From Gammaproteobacteria bacterium (lineage in GTDB: Bacteria; Pseudomonadota; Gammaproteobacteria; Xanthomonadales; Wenzhouxiangellaceae), in NCBI GenBank assembly GCA_003565625.1, contig PXBD01000005.1, positions 1-64,000 on the forward strand: 64,000 bases of DNA, given 5' to 3'. The position numbers were made by a program, and so were the translations under genes. The notes below the pieces were generated by a model. That model made no database searches. It saw only the letters and a list, made by a program, of their open reading frames with translations, and was not told the origin of the DNA. Positions 1 through 8,028 of the stretch are shown piece by piece (position 1 is the stretch's first letter; each line of letters begins with the position of its first letter).

Positions 1-765
1 AGCCAGACCCTCTGAGCGCATCTGGGCGCGCGAGCCCTCGTCCATCGAATCCACGATTAGTCGATGCCGGTAAACCCGATCACCCGGACCGTCGGAAGTA
101 TCGACCGGATCAATTATGATGCGGCGGCCCCTTCCTCGGAGTGCACCGGGTTTTCGGGTACGGGGGCGGCGATCATCGCGCACGTCGCGCAGTAGCGGCA
201 TAAGACCATCTATGACTTTCCGGTCATATTTCCCCCGTAATGGCTGTTCATGCTCCAGCAGGCTTTCCAGCGCCGTGCACAGCGCGTCCGGTGTCGCGGA
301 GTCCTTAATCGTCTTGTCAATCCTCGGATCCGAATGCTGGCCCTGGGCGACCCGACGGCAGGACCGGCCGGCAGACGAGACCGGCGACCGGTCGCTACAC
401 TCCAGGATGTAGTGCTCACGCGAGGCGACCGAGGCGAGGAAGATAGCCTGTAGCTTGCGGGCTACATCAGCATCTGAGCCGGCGCTCGGCTGAGCCGCCA
501 GCGCGGCAAAAATCGGATGGTCAGTGATGATGCCGCGGCGCGGTCCCAGACCAAGTCGAGGCAAGTCTACGGACTCGCCCTGAGCAACCACTGCACTGAC
601 ATCCTTGGCAACCCAGCCGATATCGTCTTTCTGACCTACAATGGCCTGCAGGCAGGGCTGAATCTTAGACAGCGAGTGGCAAACTTTTGGCCAGTCCGGA
701 TCCGGGTTCTCCGGGACATTGAGCAGCGTCAGCAGCCTACTCACGGGATCAGACATAAGGGTCAT
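1..765 (-). CDS. Unrecognised protein, N-terminal part, runs off the left edge
   Basis: An open minus-strand frame of 255 codons runs from an ATG at 765 (a second in-frame ATG lies at 756) to base 1 with no stop. The ORF track omits it because it leaves the window. The visible part looks soluble: no signal peptide or membrane segment, a patch of basic residues around residues 190-215 (RDDRRPRTRKPG, RGRGRR), then mixed charged sequence. I do not recognise the family. Its base composition is less GC-rich than the genes after 8 kb. It sits on the inner side of the tRNA-Val fragment at 970-1014, which would place it at the far end of an integrated element. No strong ribosome binding site precedes either ATG. 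Confidence 0.55.
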   Translation of the reverse strand, partial: MTLMSDPVSRLLTLLNVPENPDPDWPKVCHSLSKIQPCLQAIVGQKDDIGWVAKDVSAVVAQGESVDLPRLGLGPRRGIITDHPIFAALAAQPSAGSDADVARKLQAIFLASVASREHYILECSDRSPVSSAGRSCRRVAQGQHSDPRIDKTIKDSATPDALCTALESLLEHEQPLRGKYDRKVIDGLMPLLRDVRDDRRPRTRKPGALRGRGRRIIIDPVDTSDGPGDRVYRHRLIVDSMDEGSRAQMRSEGLA

Positions 766-969
766 GCCCGGCCTGCGGGCCGAATCGCTGCAGGATCGAC
801 AGGATTTGGGAAGCAGGAGTCAAATTTTTAATGCTTTTGTGCCTCTACATTTTGGGCACAATATAACGGCAATGGACCTTAAGCGTCAACCGGAAAAACC
901 CGGGGAAACTCCATTTTTCAGCTATTTACGTCGCTTTTCAGCCCCCGTCATACCTCTATAGGACTTGGG

Positions 970-1014
970 TTCACACGGCAGGGGTCGCTGGTTCGAACCC
1001 AGCATCGCCCACCA
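970..1014 (+). other. tRNA-Val(CAC) 3' fragment, attachment-site remnant
   Basis: These 45 bases are exactly the 3' part of a tRNA, starting at the anticodon loop: loop TTCACAC (anticodon CAC), stem GGCAG, variable loop GGGTC, T arm GCTGG-TTCGAAC-CCAGC, acceptor strand ATCGCCC and ACCA. The 5' half (a GGGCGAT acceptor strand, D arm and CTGCC) is absent upstream. A fragment that begins in the anticodon loop and ends at CCA is the usual trace left at the distal end of an element that integrates by site-specific recombination into a tRNA gene. A tyrosine recombinase remnant follows 7 bases later. The intact tRNA-Val(CAC) should lie elsewhere, on the other side of the element. Confidence 0.85.
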
Positions 1015-1020
1015 TCAATT

Positions 1021-1497
1021 TCCAGCCTAAAGACCGATATAAACCACCTTCTGGCAGGAGCCAAAACCGCAGAATCAGCCCGAGATATCCCAATGATTCC
1101 GCAGGTCCGGCAGGCCTTGGAACAACAGCGCAAGATCACGCCGCTAGACAGGGAGTGGGTGTTTAGTGCACCGGAAGGCGGTCCTCTAGATGCGAAAAAC
1201 TTCTGCAAACGCGTCTGGTCGCCCCTACTCAAGCACCTGGGCCTGCCCTATCGACGGCCCTACCAGACTCGACATACCGCTGCCACGCTGATGCTCGCAG
1301 CCGGTGAGCAGCCGCAGTTCGTGAGTTCAATATTGGGGCACAGCAGCACGCAGATGCTCTACAGCACCTATTCTCGACATGTGCGCAATATGACACGCCG
1401 CGATGGTTCGGCCATGGCGAAGATGCTGTCCACATCACAGGAGTCGCCATCATCCCTGCTAGGCATTTTCCTCGGGATGTTTCCAAAGCAGAGCTGA
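1021..1497 (+). pseudogene. Tyrosine recombinase (phage-type integrase), C-terminal half only
   Basis: The frame encodes the second half of an integrase catalytic domain. The beta-hairpin lysine is in AKTAESARDIPM, upstream of the tracked ATG at 1093; then come YQTRHTAAT (H-x-x-R box), LGHSS, and the nucleophilic tyrosine in STYSRH. The core-binding domain and the first catalytic arginine are missing. The frame begins immediately after the tRNA-Val fragment, so about two thirds of the gene has been lost. The remaining 130-odd residues cannot recombine DNA on their own. Its position against the tRNA end fits the normal place for an integrase in a tRNA-targeting island. Homology probably starts near base 1057. 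Confidence 0.85.
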
Positions 1498-1928
1498 AAT
1501 GGCTGCAATGGCCTAGTGTACCCCGTCATTTGCTCAGCGCCGGGACTGTTGGGCTCGCCATTCGAGTGCAGGGTGGCGCGAAAGGTCCACTTTGATCCAG
1601 CATGACTGGTCGGTGCCCGAACCAGCGCCAGGTTCTGGCGCCCGCTGATCGCCCGGATCCGCTGTTCCAGCTCCGGGCGTTCGGCCATCATGGTGGACCG
1701 TTCGAGCGCGCCGATGTAATTGAGATCGATGTCAACCGAAAGTCGCGGCAATCTGAAATGATAAAGGTTGAGTGCGGTGCCACCCTTCAAGGCTAACCGC
1801 CCAGACAGATATGGATCACTAAACAGGGCCTGAAGCAGCTGCAGCAAACGGTCAACTTTCTCCAGAAACTCGATGCGGAAGCCACTTTCGGCAGCCAGCC
1901 GGTGCAGGGATTCAGCCGACAAGCTCAT
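1368..1928 (-). pseudogene. abiEii: AbiEii nucleotidyltransferase toxin, truncated
   Basis: The N-terminal 125 or so residues match the AbiEii/DUF1814 nucleotidyltransferase family: the LKGGTALNL motif and the acidic SVDIDLNYIG motif are present, followed by the HAGSKW segment. Normal family members are near 280-300 residues. Here homology ends near base 1550, and the rest of the frame is read through antisense integrase sequence, so the C-terminal catalytic motifs are gone. The gene starts inside the abiEi stop region (ATGA overlap at 1925-1928), the standard bicistronic layout of AbiE. The toxin is expected to be inactive. The breakpoint lies between 1498 and 1550, beside the integrase remnant. 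Confidence 0.8.
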
Positions 1929-2719
1929 GCCAGCTCATCCCAGCTTTGTTCGGCTAGGGAGACGGGAACCACCAGATTCCAGCCGGAGAGGTAGCGCGTG
2001 GATTCGCTGCTGGTGCGATCGAGGTAATGCGGACTGGCCGGTGAACGCGCGCGCAGCTTTTCGAGCGTCTGGTCGTCGACCATCAAACGAGAACGGTTGA
2101 CCTCCAGGTACCAGCCGACCTTGGCAGCCGTGGTGGCATTACCCAGAGCCTCGACATAGTGACACATGGCTGGCAAGTCCAGGTACTCGATCATGTCAAG
2201 TGAGCGCCAGACCTCCTCCCAACCACCACACAGCTCGGGTCGATCCAGGGCATCCACAAACGTACGCTCCAGCCCGGAAAACTTCAGTGGAACGCCGGAA
2301 CGATCCAGGGTTTCAATGCCGATCCCATCCTGACCGCTCCGCGTCAGGGCCGGCGGGGTTGAAACCGGCCGATACAGGGTGCCCCTGAACTTGAACGGAC
2401 GCAATTTGCGTTCGGCGAGAAACTGGAGCTCATTGAAACTGCTGTAGGCTCGCCCGTGCAACTCAAGGGCACTGTGATAGGCAAGGGTAGCGCCGGGCGT
2501 GATGTGCCCGGCAATCAGAAACGGATCGACCGGGCAGCTGTCCGGCTCGGAACCCGGAGGGACGACCCAGTAAAGTCCACGGCGAACCGGAAGAATGTGT
2601 CCTCGCTTGCGGTGGTAGTCCAACGAAGCCTTGCGGCCAGTGCCGCGAATATTGGTCGCGGCCTCGAACTGATCGACGCGAAACAGCTTGTGTCGCTTGA
2701 TAAAGGCCCCTGGCTCCAT
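1925..2719 (-). CDS. abiEi: AbiEi family antitoxin / transcriptional regulator
   Basis: This protein of about 264 residues matches the AbiEi antitoxin of the AbiE (type IV) toxin-antitoxin and abortive phage-infection system. An N-terminal winged-helix-like region (LFRVDQFEAA, RRGLYWVVP) is followed by the family body (GATLAYHSALELHG, FSGLERTFVDAL). In studied systems AbiEi binds repeats in its own promoter and represses the operon. I chose the ATG at 2719 because the promoter -10 box lies at 2751-2756 and the expected transcript start is near 2744; the ATG at 2746 would be leaderless. The tracked TTG at 2779 lies in the -35 box. It overlaps the truncated abiEii by four bases. The antitoxin appears intact. 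Confidence 0.8.
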   Translation of the reverse strand: MEPGAFIKRHKLFRVDQFEAATNIRGTGRKASLDYHRKRGHILPVRRGLYWVVPPGSEPDSCPVDPFLIAGHITPGATLAYHSALELHGRAYSSFNELQFLAERKLRPFKFRGTLYRPVSTPPALTRSGQDGIGIETLDRSGVPLKFSGLERTFVDALDRPELCGGWEEVWRSLDMIEYLDLPAMCHYVEALGNATTAAKVGWYLEVNRSRLMVDDQTLEKLRARSPASPHYLDRTSSESTRYLSGWNLVVPVSLAEQSWDELA

Positions 2720-2742
2720 GAATTGATGAGTATCTGCTGAAC

Positions 2743-2779
2743 GCATAAATATTTTATGCTTCCAGAGCACAACTATCAA
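2743..2779 (-). promoter_or_regulatory. abiE promoter with palindromic operator over the -10 box
   Basis: Reading the minus strand, TTGATA (2774-2779) and TAAAAT (2751-2756) are separated by exactly 17 bases, a good sigma70 promoter. A perfect inverted repeat, GCATAAA-TAT-TTTATGC (2743-2759), covers the -10 box. That placement fits autorepression by AbiEi, which is known to bind inverted repeats in its promoter. The actual binding is inferred. Confidence 0.65.
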
Positions 2780-2809
2780 GTTGCGTCTACCTGATCGGGC
2801 TACCTGCTG

Positions 2810-3331
2810 TTATTGCCGTAAGCCGGTTTGATGCCATGCCAAGCCCAGCAACAGATACCAGGCGGCAAACGCGCTGGTTCCGTGCCACTGGGTCAGGTTG
2901 TGGACCCGCGACGGGTCTTCCATCAGGGCAGCCACGACGACACTGTTGGCGGCCAGGCCCAGTACCACCACCGCAATGACCAGCATCAGCCAGGGCAGCC
3001 AGACAGACAAGCCAACCGGTCGCAACCGCAACAGCGCCGTGGCGAGCAGATGCAGGCTGAACACGGGTACCCGGCCGCCAGCGGCGAGCAACCTGAGCCA
3101 CTGGACGCTCAGCCACCAGGTCAGGATCAACAGCATCCCGGTCGGGATGATGGTGGCGCGGAACACGAAAACCGCCGGCTCGCGCCGCCCGGACGCGCTG
3201 ATGCTGATGCAGCCGTCGATGAATACCCGGCAGTCCGGGACCAGCTCGAAAGCCCGCGACAGCATCAGCGACATCGCCACGCCGACAAACGACAGAACAA
3301 AAATCAGGGGCGGCAACCAGCGCAGTTTCAT
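2810..3331 (-). CDS. Integral membrane protein, Frag1/DRAM-like
   Basis: This is a 173-residue hydrophobic protein when started at the ATG at 3331; the tracked longer frame adds 59 non-hydrophobic, unlikely residues. About five membrane spans are visible: residues 6-24, 60-85, 95-112, 115-138 and near the C-terminus. The layout, with a short extracytoplasmic loop after span 1 containing CRVFIDGCIS and GRREP, resembles Frag1/DRAM/Sfk1-type proteins, but the match is weak. No function is claimed. It lies between the mobile-element scar and the thiolase, on the same strand as both. Confidence 0.55.
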   Translation of the reverse strand: MKLRWLPPLIFVLSFVGVAMSLMLSRAFELVPDCRVFIDGCISISASGRREPAVFVFRATIIPTGMLLILTWWLSVQWLRLLAAGGRVPVFSLHLLATALLRLRPVGLSVWLPWLMLVIAVVVLGLAANSVVVAALMEDPSRVHNLTQWHGTSAFAAWYLLLGLAWHQTGLRQ

Positions 3332-3603
3332 GCCGTCATTGTCCCGAACCCGAACGGTCGACTCAAGCTCAGACGGCCTCAGCGCATCAGGCGACGGGCA
3401 TCCTGACCGGCAGGCGTTCGGCGCGCCAGACCATATCGCCGTGCTCGGCCGACATTCTCCAGCTTCAGTATGCCGCGGCCCGGGCAACGATATCCGGGTA
3501 CTGCCCAATCACGCGCACATAGGCCACTGCGTGTCTTGCGGGTCAGCCGCGCACGCTGACCGCAGTCCAGCGCCTCGGGCGTTACGTTGAAATCCTCAAG
3601 ACG
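3332..3603. other. Intergenic stretch without a supported gene
   Basis: About 270 bases (308 including the hairpin after it) separate the membrane-protein start from the thiolase stop. The 78-codon minus frame here (3379-3615) shows no recognisable family or ribosome binding site. It may be decayed sequence. Apart from the hairpin at 3604-3627 nothing is supported. Confidence 0.5.
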
Positions 3604-3627
3604 CCCGGCCCACATCGGTGGGCCGGG
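3604..3627 (-). terminator. Hairpin after the thiolase gene
   Basis: A perfect 10-base-pair GC-rich stem, CCCGGCCCAC / GTGGGCCGGG, with an ATCG loop lies 12 bases beyond the thiolase stop. There is no T-run after it on the minus strand, so it is a weak or Rho-assisted terminator at best. Confidence 0.45.
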
Positions 3628-3639
3628 GTTCGTGGGGTC

Positions 3640-4827
3640 TTACATGCGCTCGAAAATGGCGCTGATGCCCTGACCGCCGCCGATGCACATGGTGACCAGG
3701 GCGTACTGACCCTGTATCCGCTGCAGTTCATAGAGCGCCTTGATCGTCAGGATGGCGCCGGTGGCGCCCACCGGGTGACCCAGGGCGATGGCCCCGCCGT
3801 TGGGGTTGGTCTTGTTCGGGTCCAGACCCAGCCCCTTCATGACGGTAAGCGCCTGTGCGGCAAAGGCCTCGTTGGACTCGATGACGTCCATCTGCTCCAG
3901 CTGCAGGCCGGCGCGATCCAGGGCGATCCTCGAGGACGGAATCGGGCCTTCGCCCATCACCTCGTTGGGCACACCGCTGATGCCGTAGGAGAGCATGCGG
4001 GCCATGGGCTTGTGACCGGCCTTCTCGGCAGCGGCGCGGTCGGCCAGGACTACGGCGGCAGCGGCATCGTTGATACCGGAGGCATTACCGGCGGTGACGG
4101 TGCCACCATCCTTCTTGAAGGCAGGCCGCATTCTGGCCAGGTCTTCCACGGAGACACCGAAGCGGGGATGCTCGTCGGTATCGAACACCGTTTCGCCCTT
4201 CCGGCTCTTGACGGTGACCGGCACGATCTGATCCTTGAAGTAGCCTCCCTCAATGGCGGCCTGGGCGCGCCGCTGCGACTCGACAGCAAACTCATCTTGC
4301 TGCTGGCGGCTGATGCCCCCCTTCTCGGCCAGGTTCTCGGCAGTGACGCCCATGTGGCCCACGCCGAAAGGGTCGGTCAGCACCGCGACCATCATGTCGA
4401 TCATCTTGGTGTCGCCCATGCGCGCACCGAAACGGGCGCTGGGCATCAAGTACCCACCCCTGGACATCACTTCGCTGCCGGCACCGACGCCGAAGTCGGC
4501 ATCGCCGAGAAGGATGGACTGGGCGGTGGAGACGATTGCCTGCAGGCCGGAACCGCACAACCGGTTGACCGTGACGGCAGTGGTCTCGTGGGGCAAACCA
4601 CCCTGAACCGCGGCGACCCTCGAAACGTAGGCCGAGCGGGACTCGGTAGGGACACAGTTACCCAGGGTGGTGTAGCCCACTTTTGCCGGGTCCACCCCGG
4701 CCCGCGCGACCGCCTCCTTGATGACCAGCCCTCCGAGCTCGGACGGCTCGAACCCGGACAGGCTGCCGCTGAATCCACCGATGGCGGTGCGGGCAGCGCC
4801 CAGAACAACTACTTCTCTATCGGACAT
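3640..4827 (-). CDS. Acetyl-CoA C-acetyltransferase (thiolase)
   Basis: This 395-residue thiolase condenses two acetyl-CoA or cleaves acetoacetyl-CoA, in ketone-body, PHB or fatty-acid metabolism. The acyl-accepting cysteine is in NRLCGSGLQA, the histidine in GGAIALGHPVGATGA, and the second cysteine in CIGGGQG; length matches the family. The start at 4827 is set by a strong AGGAGG seven bases upstream; the longer tracked frame starts inside the leader. Motifs cannot separate the AtoB/PhaA biosynthetic type from close paralogues. No partner beta-oxidation or PHB gene is adjacent, so its pathway is open. Confidence 0.9.
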   Translation of the reverse strand: MSDREVVVLGAARTAIGGFSGSLSGFEPSELGGLVIKEAVARAGVDPAKVGYTTLGNCVPTESRSAYVSRVAAVQGGLPHETTAVTVNRLCGSGLQAIVSTAQSILLGDADFGVGAGSEVMSRGGYLMPSARFGARMGDTKMIDMMVAVLTDPFGVGHMGVTAENLAEKGGISRQQQDEFAVESQRRAQAAIEGGYFKDQIVPVTVKSRKGETVFDTDEHPRFGVSVEDLARMRPAFKKDGGTVTAGNASGINDAAAAVVLADRAAAEKAGHKPMARMLSYGISGVPNEVMGEGPIPSSRIALDRAGLQLEQMDVIESNEAFAAQALTVMKGLGLDPNKTNPNGGAIALGHPVGATGAILTIKALYELQRIQGQYALVTMCIGGGQGISAIFERM

Positions 4828-5003
4828 GCGTTTCCTCCTGACTTGTTGGGGCAATATGCCTGTCGCCCTCGCCCCGGGGCCTTGGAACGGCACTCCGGAT
4901 CACGACGGCGTCTAGGAAGAAGACTAACGCAGAACACCGTTACCAATCATCCCTTTTGGGCCTGTCTGGCTGAGTCATCCGGTCTGTGTTGGCATCCGAG
5001 CCC

Positions 5004-5944
5004 TCACAACCCCAGTTCCCATGTCTTTCGCGCTTGCTCAATCGCCTGGCGGCTGTCATCCGGGTGACAGCCCCACAGCCGTTCCGGGATCAACTCGAGA
5101 TCAGATTGACCCTCCAGCATGGCACGCATCGCGTTGCTCAGTGCCCGACCCAACCAGGCCAGATGCGGTGCCGCGGCCGGCGGCGTTGGCGGAAGCAGGA
5201 GCAGGCGGCCCGATGCCTGCACACTGGTCGGATGATCAAAGGCCTGGCGCAGAGCGAACAACAGCTCCGCGGCCGAAGCATGACGCTGCTCGACTTGCGA
5301 GTGGGTGGCCCGGTCGAGAACCTGCCCCAACATACCCGGGAGTCGGCGGGCCAGTTCGCCCAGCTGATGAGACAGGACCGCGGCGATCCGCTCAGCGGAA
5401 CTGTCGCCGCAAAAAACCGCTCCCCCGCTCGCGGCCTGAAACAGCACGGCGCCCACCGAAAACAGGTCACGGTGTACTGCTGGTCATCGGGCAGACCGAT
5501 GTCATGAATCAGACGGGCCATCCCGCTTGAGTTTCTGCGACAGCGACTCGCCCTCGATATATTCCATCACCAGCCAGGCCAGATGATGGCGCTCGCCGAC
5601 ATCGAAAAAGGTCGCGATATTGGGATGCTGCAAACGCATGACTGCAGCGGCTTCGCGGCGCAGGTAATCCCAGTCATCGAAGCACAGCTGCTGATCAATC
5701 AGCTTGATCGCGACGGGGCGCTCCAGCGCGCTGTCGTGCGCGCGGTAGAGCACGCCCATGCCGCCGCGACCCAACTCGGCCTCGATCCGATAATGGTCAA
5801 AAATCTCGCCCGGGCTCAAATGGGAAGGTCGTGCCTGCCGATCGGCGTGACCGGCGCGACCACGGTGGGCTGATCCGGTTCTGTCACGGATTCGCCATCA
5901 GCCAGTTGCTGCAAGACCTGGGTCAGATCAGGATCAATACTCAT
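5004..5944 (-). pseudogene. Ser/Thr protein kinase, disrupted
   Basis: Kinase sequence is spread over three frames. A 42-codon frame opens at the ATG at 5944 and ends TGA at the junction with the N-lobe frame (5819-5502), which carries the glycine loop GRGGMGVLYRAHD, the VAIKL lysine, the REAAAVMRLQHPNI helix and the VMEYIEGESL hinge. The next frame (from about 5480 to 5004) gives a C-lobe end, DLFSVGAVLFQAASG, then a tail. The catalytic loop and DFG segment that should lie between these are absent, and the frame changes across the gap. So there are at least one deletion and one or two frameshifts. The first ATG overlaps the NmrA-like gene stop (ATGA), so the kinase was once translated as its downstream partner. 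Confidence 0.75.
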
Positions 5945-6792
5945 GTCGGCAGAGATTGTCCGGACAGCCAGGCAGCGAACCGGGTCGGCGGGTTCAAGGC
6001 CTCCTCAAAGCGCTGCCGACCCTCTGGCAAGTCTGCCTGAGCACTATTGAAATAGTCAAACATGGCAGTCAGTTGCGCGCCCAGGAACAGGCGCGTCAGG
6101 AGCCAGGGCAAGCGTTTGGCCTGAACCGGTCGGCCGAGTTGCCGGCTGATCACTTCGGCCTGCTCCATGCTGCTCAGGCAATCGGCATAGAGCGGGATGA
6201 ACTCGCCGGAATCTTCCGGAGGCCTGCGCAGATACTGTGCGGCGAATCGACCGATATCATCCACCGCTACCAGCGCCTGCGGCACGTCAACTCGGTAAGG
6301 CGTGGTCAGATGCCCTTTCGCCAATCCCCGCCAGGCCTGTGGATAGAGCAGGTTCTCCATGAAACCTCCGGGTCCGAGCACGGTGTGATGCAAACCACTG
6401 TCGGACAACTCCTGCATGAGTTGATGCTTGCTGTCGAAATGCGCAACCCCGGTCTGCTGCCTCGAGTACAAGGTCGCCGAGAACAGCAGGTAGCCAAGAC
6501 CGGCCCGAACAGCGGCCTCGATAAACTGACGTCCGCGCCGGAGCTCGGTCGCCTCATCCGTCATCGGGAGCATCAGAAAGGCCGCGCTGACCCCATCCAG
6601 CGCCGAGACCAGGCTGTCAATCCGATCCAGGTCTCCAACAACCACATCACAACCCTGCTCTCGCAAAGTGCCTGCAGCCGCCCCATCCCCATCACGCACC
6701 ATGACGCGAACGCTGGCACCGTCTGCCAGCAGATGCCGCACCACGGCCGAACCCTGCTGGCCAGTGGCCCCGGTGACCAGAATCGGGTTCAT
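5941..6792 (-). CDS. NmrA-like NAD(P)-binding protein
   Basis: This 283-residue Rossmann-fold protein of the atypical short-chain dehydrogenase class has GATGQQGSAVV at the N-terminus (nucleotide-binding GxxGxxG), VVGDLDR after strand 4, and a C-terminal half typical of NmrA/YesF-type proteins (GPGGFMENLL, VAVDDIGRFAA). Such proteins either reduce quinones or sense redox state by binding NAD(P); substrate cannot be told. The start at ATG 6792 is preceded by AAGGAG. The stop overlaps the first codon of the kinase pseudogene. Confidence 0.8.
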   Translation of the reverse strand: MNPILVTGATGQQGSAVVRHLLADGASVRVMVRDGDGAAAGTLREQGCDVVVGDLDRIDSLVSALDGVSAAFLMLPMTDEATELRRGRQFIEAAVRAGLGYLLFSATLYSRQQTGVAHFDSKHQLMQELSDSGLHHTVLGPGGFMENLLYPQAWRGLAKGHLTTPYRVDVPQALVAVDDIGRFAAQYLRRPPEDSGEFIPLYADCLSSMEQAEVISRQLGRPVQAKRLPWLLTRLFLGAQLTAMFDYFNSAQADLPEGRQRFEEALNPPTRFAAWLSGQSLPT

Positions 6793-6929
6793 CAATACGC
6801 TCCTTGTCAATATCCTTCGTCGCTGTCCCAGCCCGTCAAAGTAGGGCCCAACCGAACCGGACTGTCTGGGGCAACAGTTGATCCGTCGATATCAGTCTCC
6901 TTGTTCGATAGCTTAGCGCCACCCCAGAT

Positions 6930-7967
6930 CTACTGAAACCGACTCCCAAAAATCTGGTCCGGCCGGTCGTCTACCCGGAAGGTGACGATCACAGTACACT
7001 CCGCACTCACTCTGGCAGTCGTGAATTTCAGCCCACTCAGGCTACCCGGCCCGCAAGTATCTGCATTGATCTGGTCAATGAGATACCCGCGCTCTGGCTG
7101 GATCTGGATGATCGCCTGCTCGTTCTCGACAACGCGCTGAGATGCAGACTCAATTGACACCGAGCCACCCTCGCCCTCGACTTGGGCCGTCACAAGGTAG
7201 GTATCCGCAAAGACGGCCTGCAGGGTCACAGAGCTCGCTGGCATGTAGACGGTTGTCTGGGCAGCAAAGATATCTTCAACGGTGCCAGTCTGACCCGCCC
7301 AGTTCACGAAGCGCTGATCACCCGACGGTGGATTGCTGCTGATTGCCACGAGTGCGCCGGCCTCGAACTGCGGGAACCCATCGAAGCCGACCGAACCGTC
7401 CCTGACATCAAGTTCGTAGCGCTCCTCGGACACCGCGCGATAAACCGCGCGTACGCTGACAGAAGTTGCTGGCATGATCAGAGTGATCAGCGGCCGGTTC
7501 ACATTCGAAACCTGCGCGGTCTGGCCTTCCCAGCGTTCAAAAATCAATCCTTCCGAACTCCGGTCTGCCGCCGTAATGATCACTTCCTGACCGGGCAGAT
7601 AGTCGCCCGATCCCTGACCTTGCTCCACCACCAAAGTCTGCTCTCCGCTCAACTCGCGGTAGGCTGCGATTATTTCGACATCGGCATCCGGCATATACAC
7701 AAAGGTATCGGGCCGGTTCACATTGTCCACGTGCGTGGTCTGCCCGACCCACTGGTCAAAGACAAAACCCGCTGGCGCGGCCGGCGCAATCAGGCTGACT
7801 TCCCGACCGGCACGGACCGAGCGCTGATCAATGATGTCCTGCTCCCTAGCGGCCCAGTCCGCCGACGTCAAAGAAATGTGAAAACGAGTAAGGGGAATTG
7901 ACCGGATCAGGACCAAGTCAGCGCCAAAGCGGGAGGGGGACAGGATACCCTTGATACCGAACCGCAA
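6930..7967 (-). CDS. Repeat protein with bacterial surface (InlB-type) repeats, probably 5'-truncated
   Basis: The frame holds at least three degenerate units of about 70 residues of the type GxxVxxxAxxxxxxxFxxWxGQT-x(n)-MPxxxVxxxAxY (VFDQWVGQT, IFERWEGQT, RFVNWAGQT, each followed by YMPDADVEI, IMPATSVSV or YMPASSVTL), then a weaker fourth. This is the InlB B-repeat/Listeria-Bacteroides repeat type found in secreted surface proteins. The frame has no ATG at its 5' end (only a TTG), no signal peptide, and an in-frame stop upstream, so the exported N-terminal part seems to have been lost. A late CysXnCys pair (DTCGPG, SAECTV) is present. It may be a pseudogene remnant. Confidence 0.6.
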   Translation of the reverse strand: MRFGIKGILSPSRFGADLVLIRSIPLTRFHISLTSADWAAREQDIIDQRSVRAGREVSLIAPAAPAGFVFDQWVGQTTHVDNVNRPDTFVYMPDADVEIIAAYRELSGEQTLVVEQGQGSGDYLPGQEVIITAADRSSEGLIFERWEGQTAQVSNVNRPLITLIMPATSVSVRAVYRAVSEERYELDVRDGSVGFDGFPQFEAGALVAISSNPPSGDQRFVNWAGQTGTVEDIFAAQTTVYMPASSVTLQAVFADTYLVTAQVEGEGGSVSIESASQRVVENEQAIIQIQPERGYLIDQINADTCGPGSLSGLKFTTARVSAECTVIVTFRVDDRPDQIFGSRFQ

Positions 7968-8028
7968 ATAACCCTGCCGTCCAATCGGTCGCGCTATGCT
8001 GTACGTTTATGGCACAAGAAGCTAGCGG

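Noticed and set aside
970-1014. Complete tRNA-Val gene
   Set aside because: Only the anticodon loop to CCA is present; the D arm and 5' acceptor strand are missing.
3379-3615. 78-residue minus ORF before the thiolase stop
   Set aside because: Arg-rich, no start signal, overlaps the hairpin, no family resemblance.
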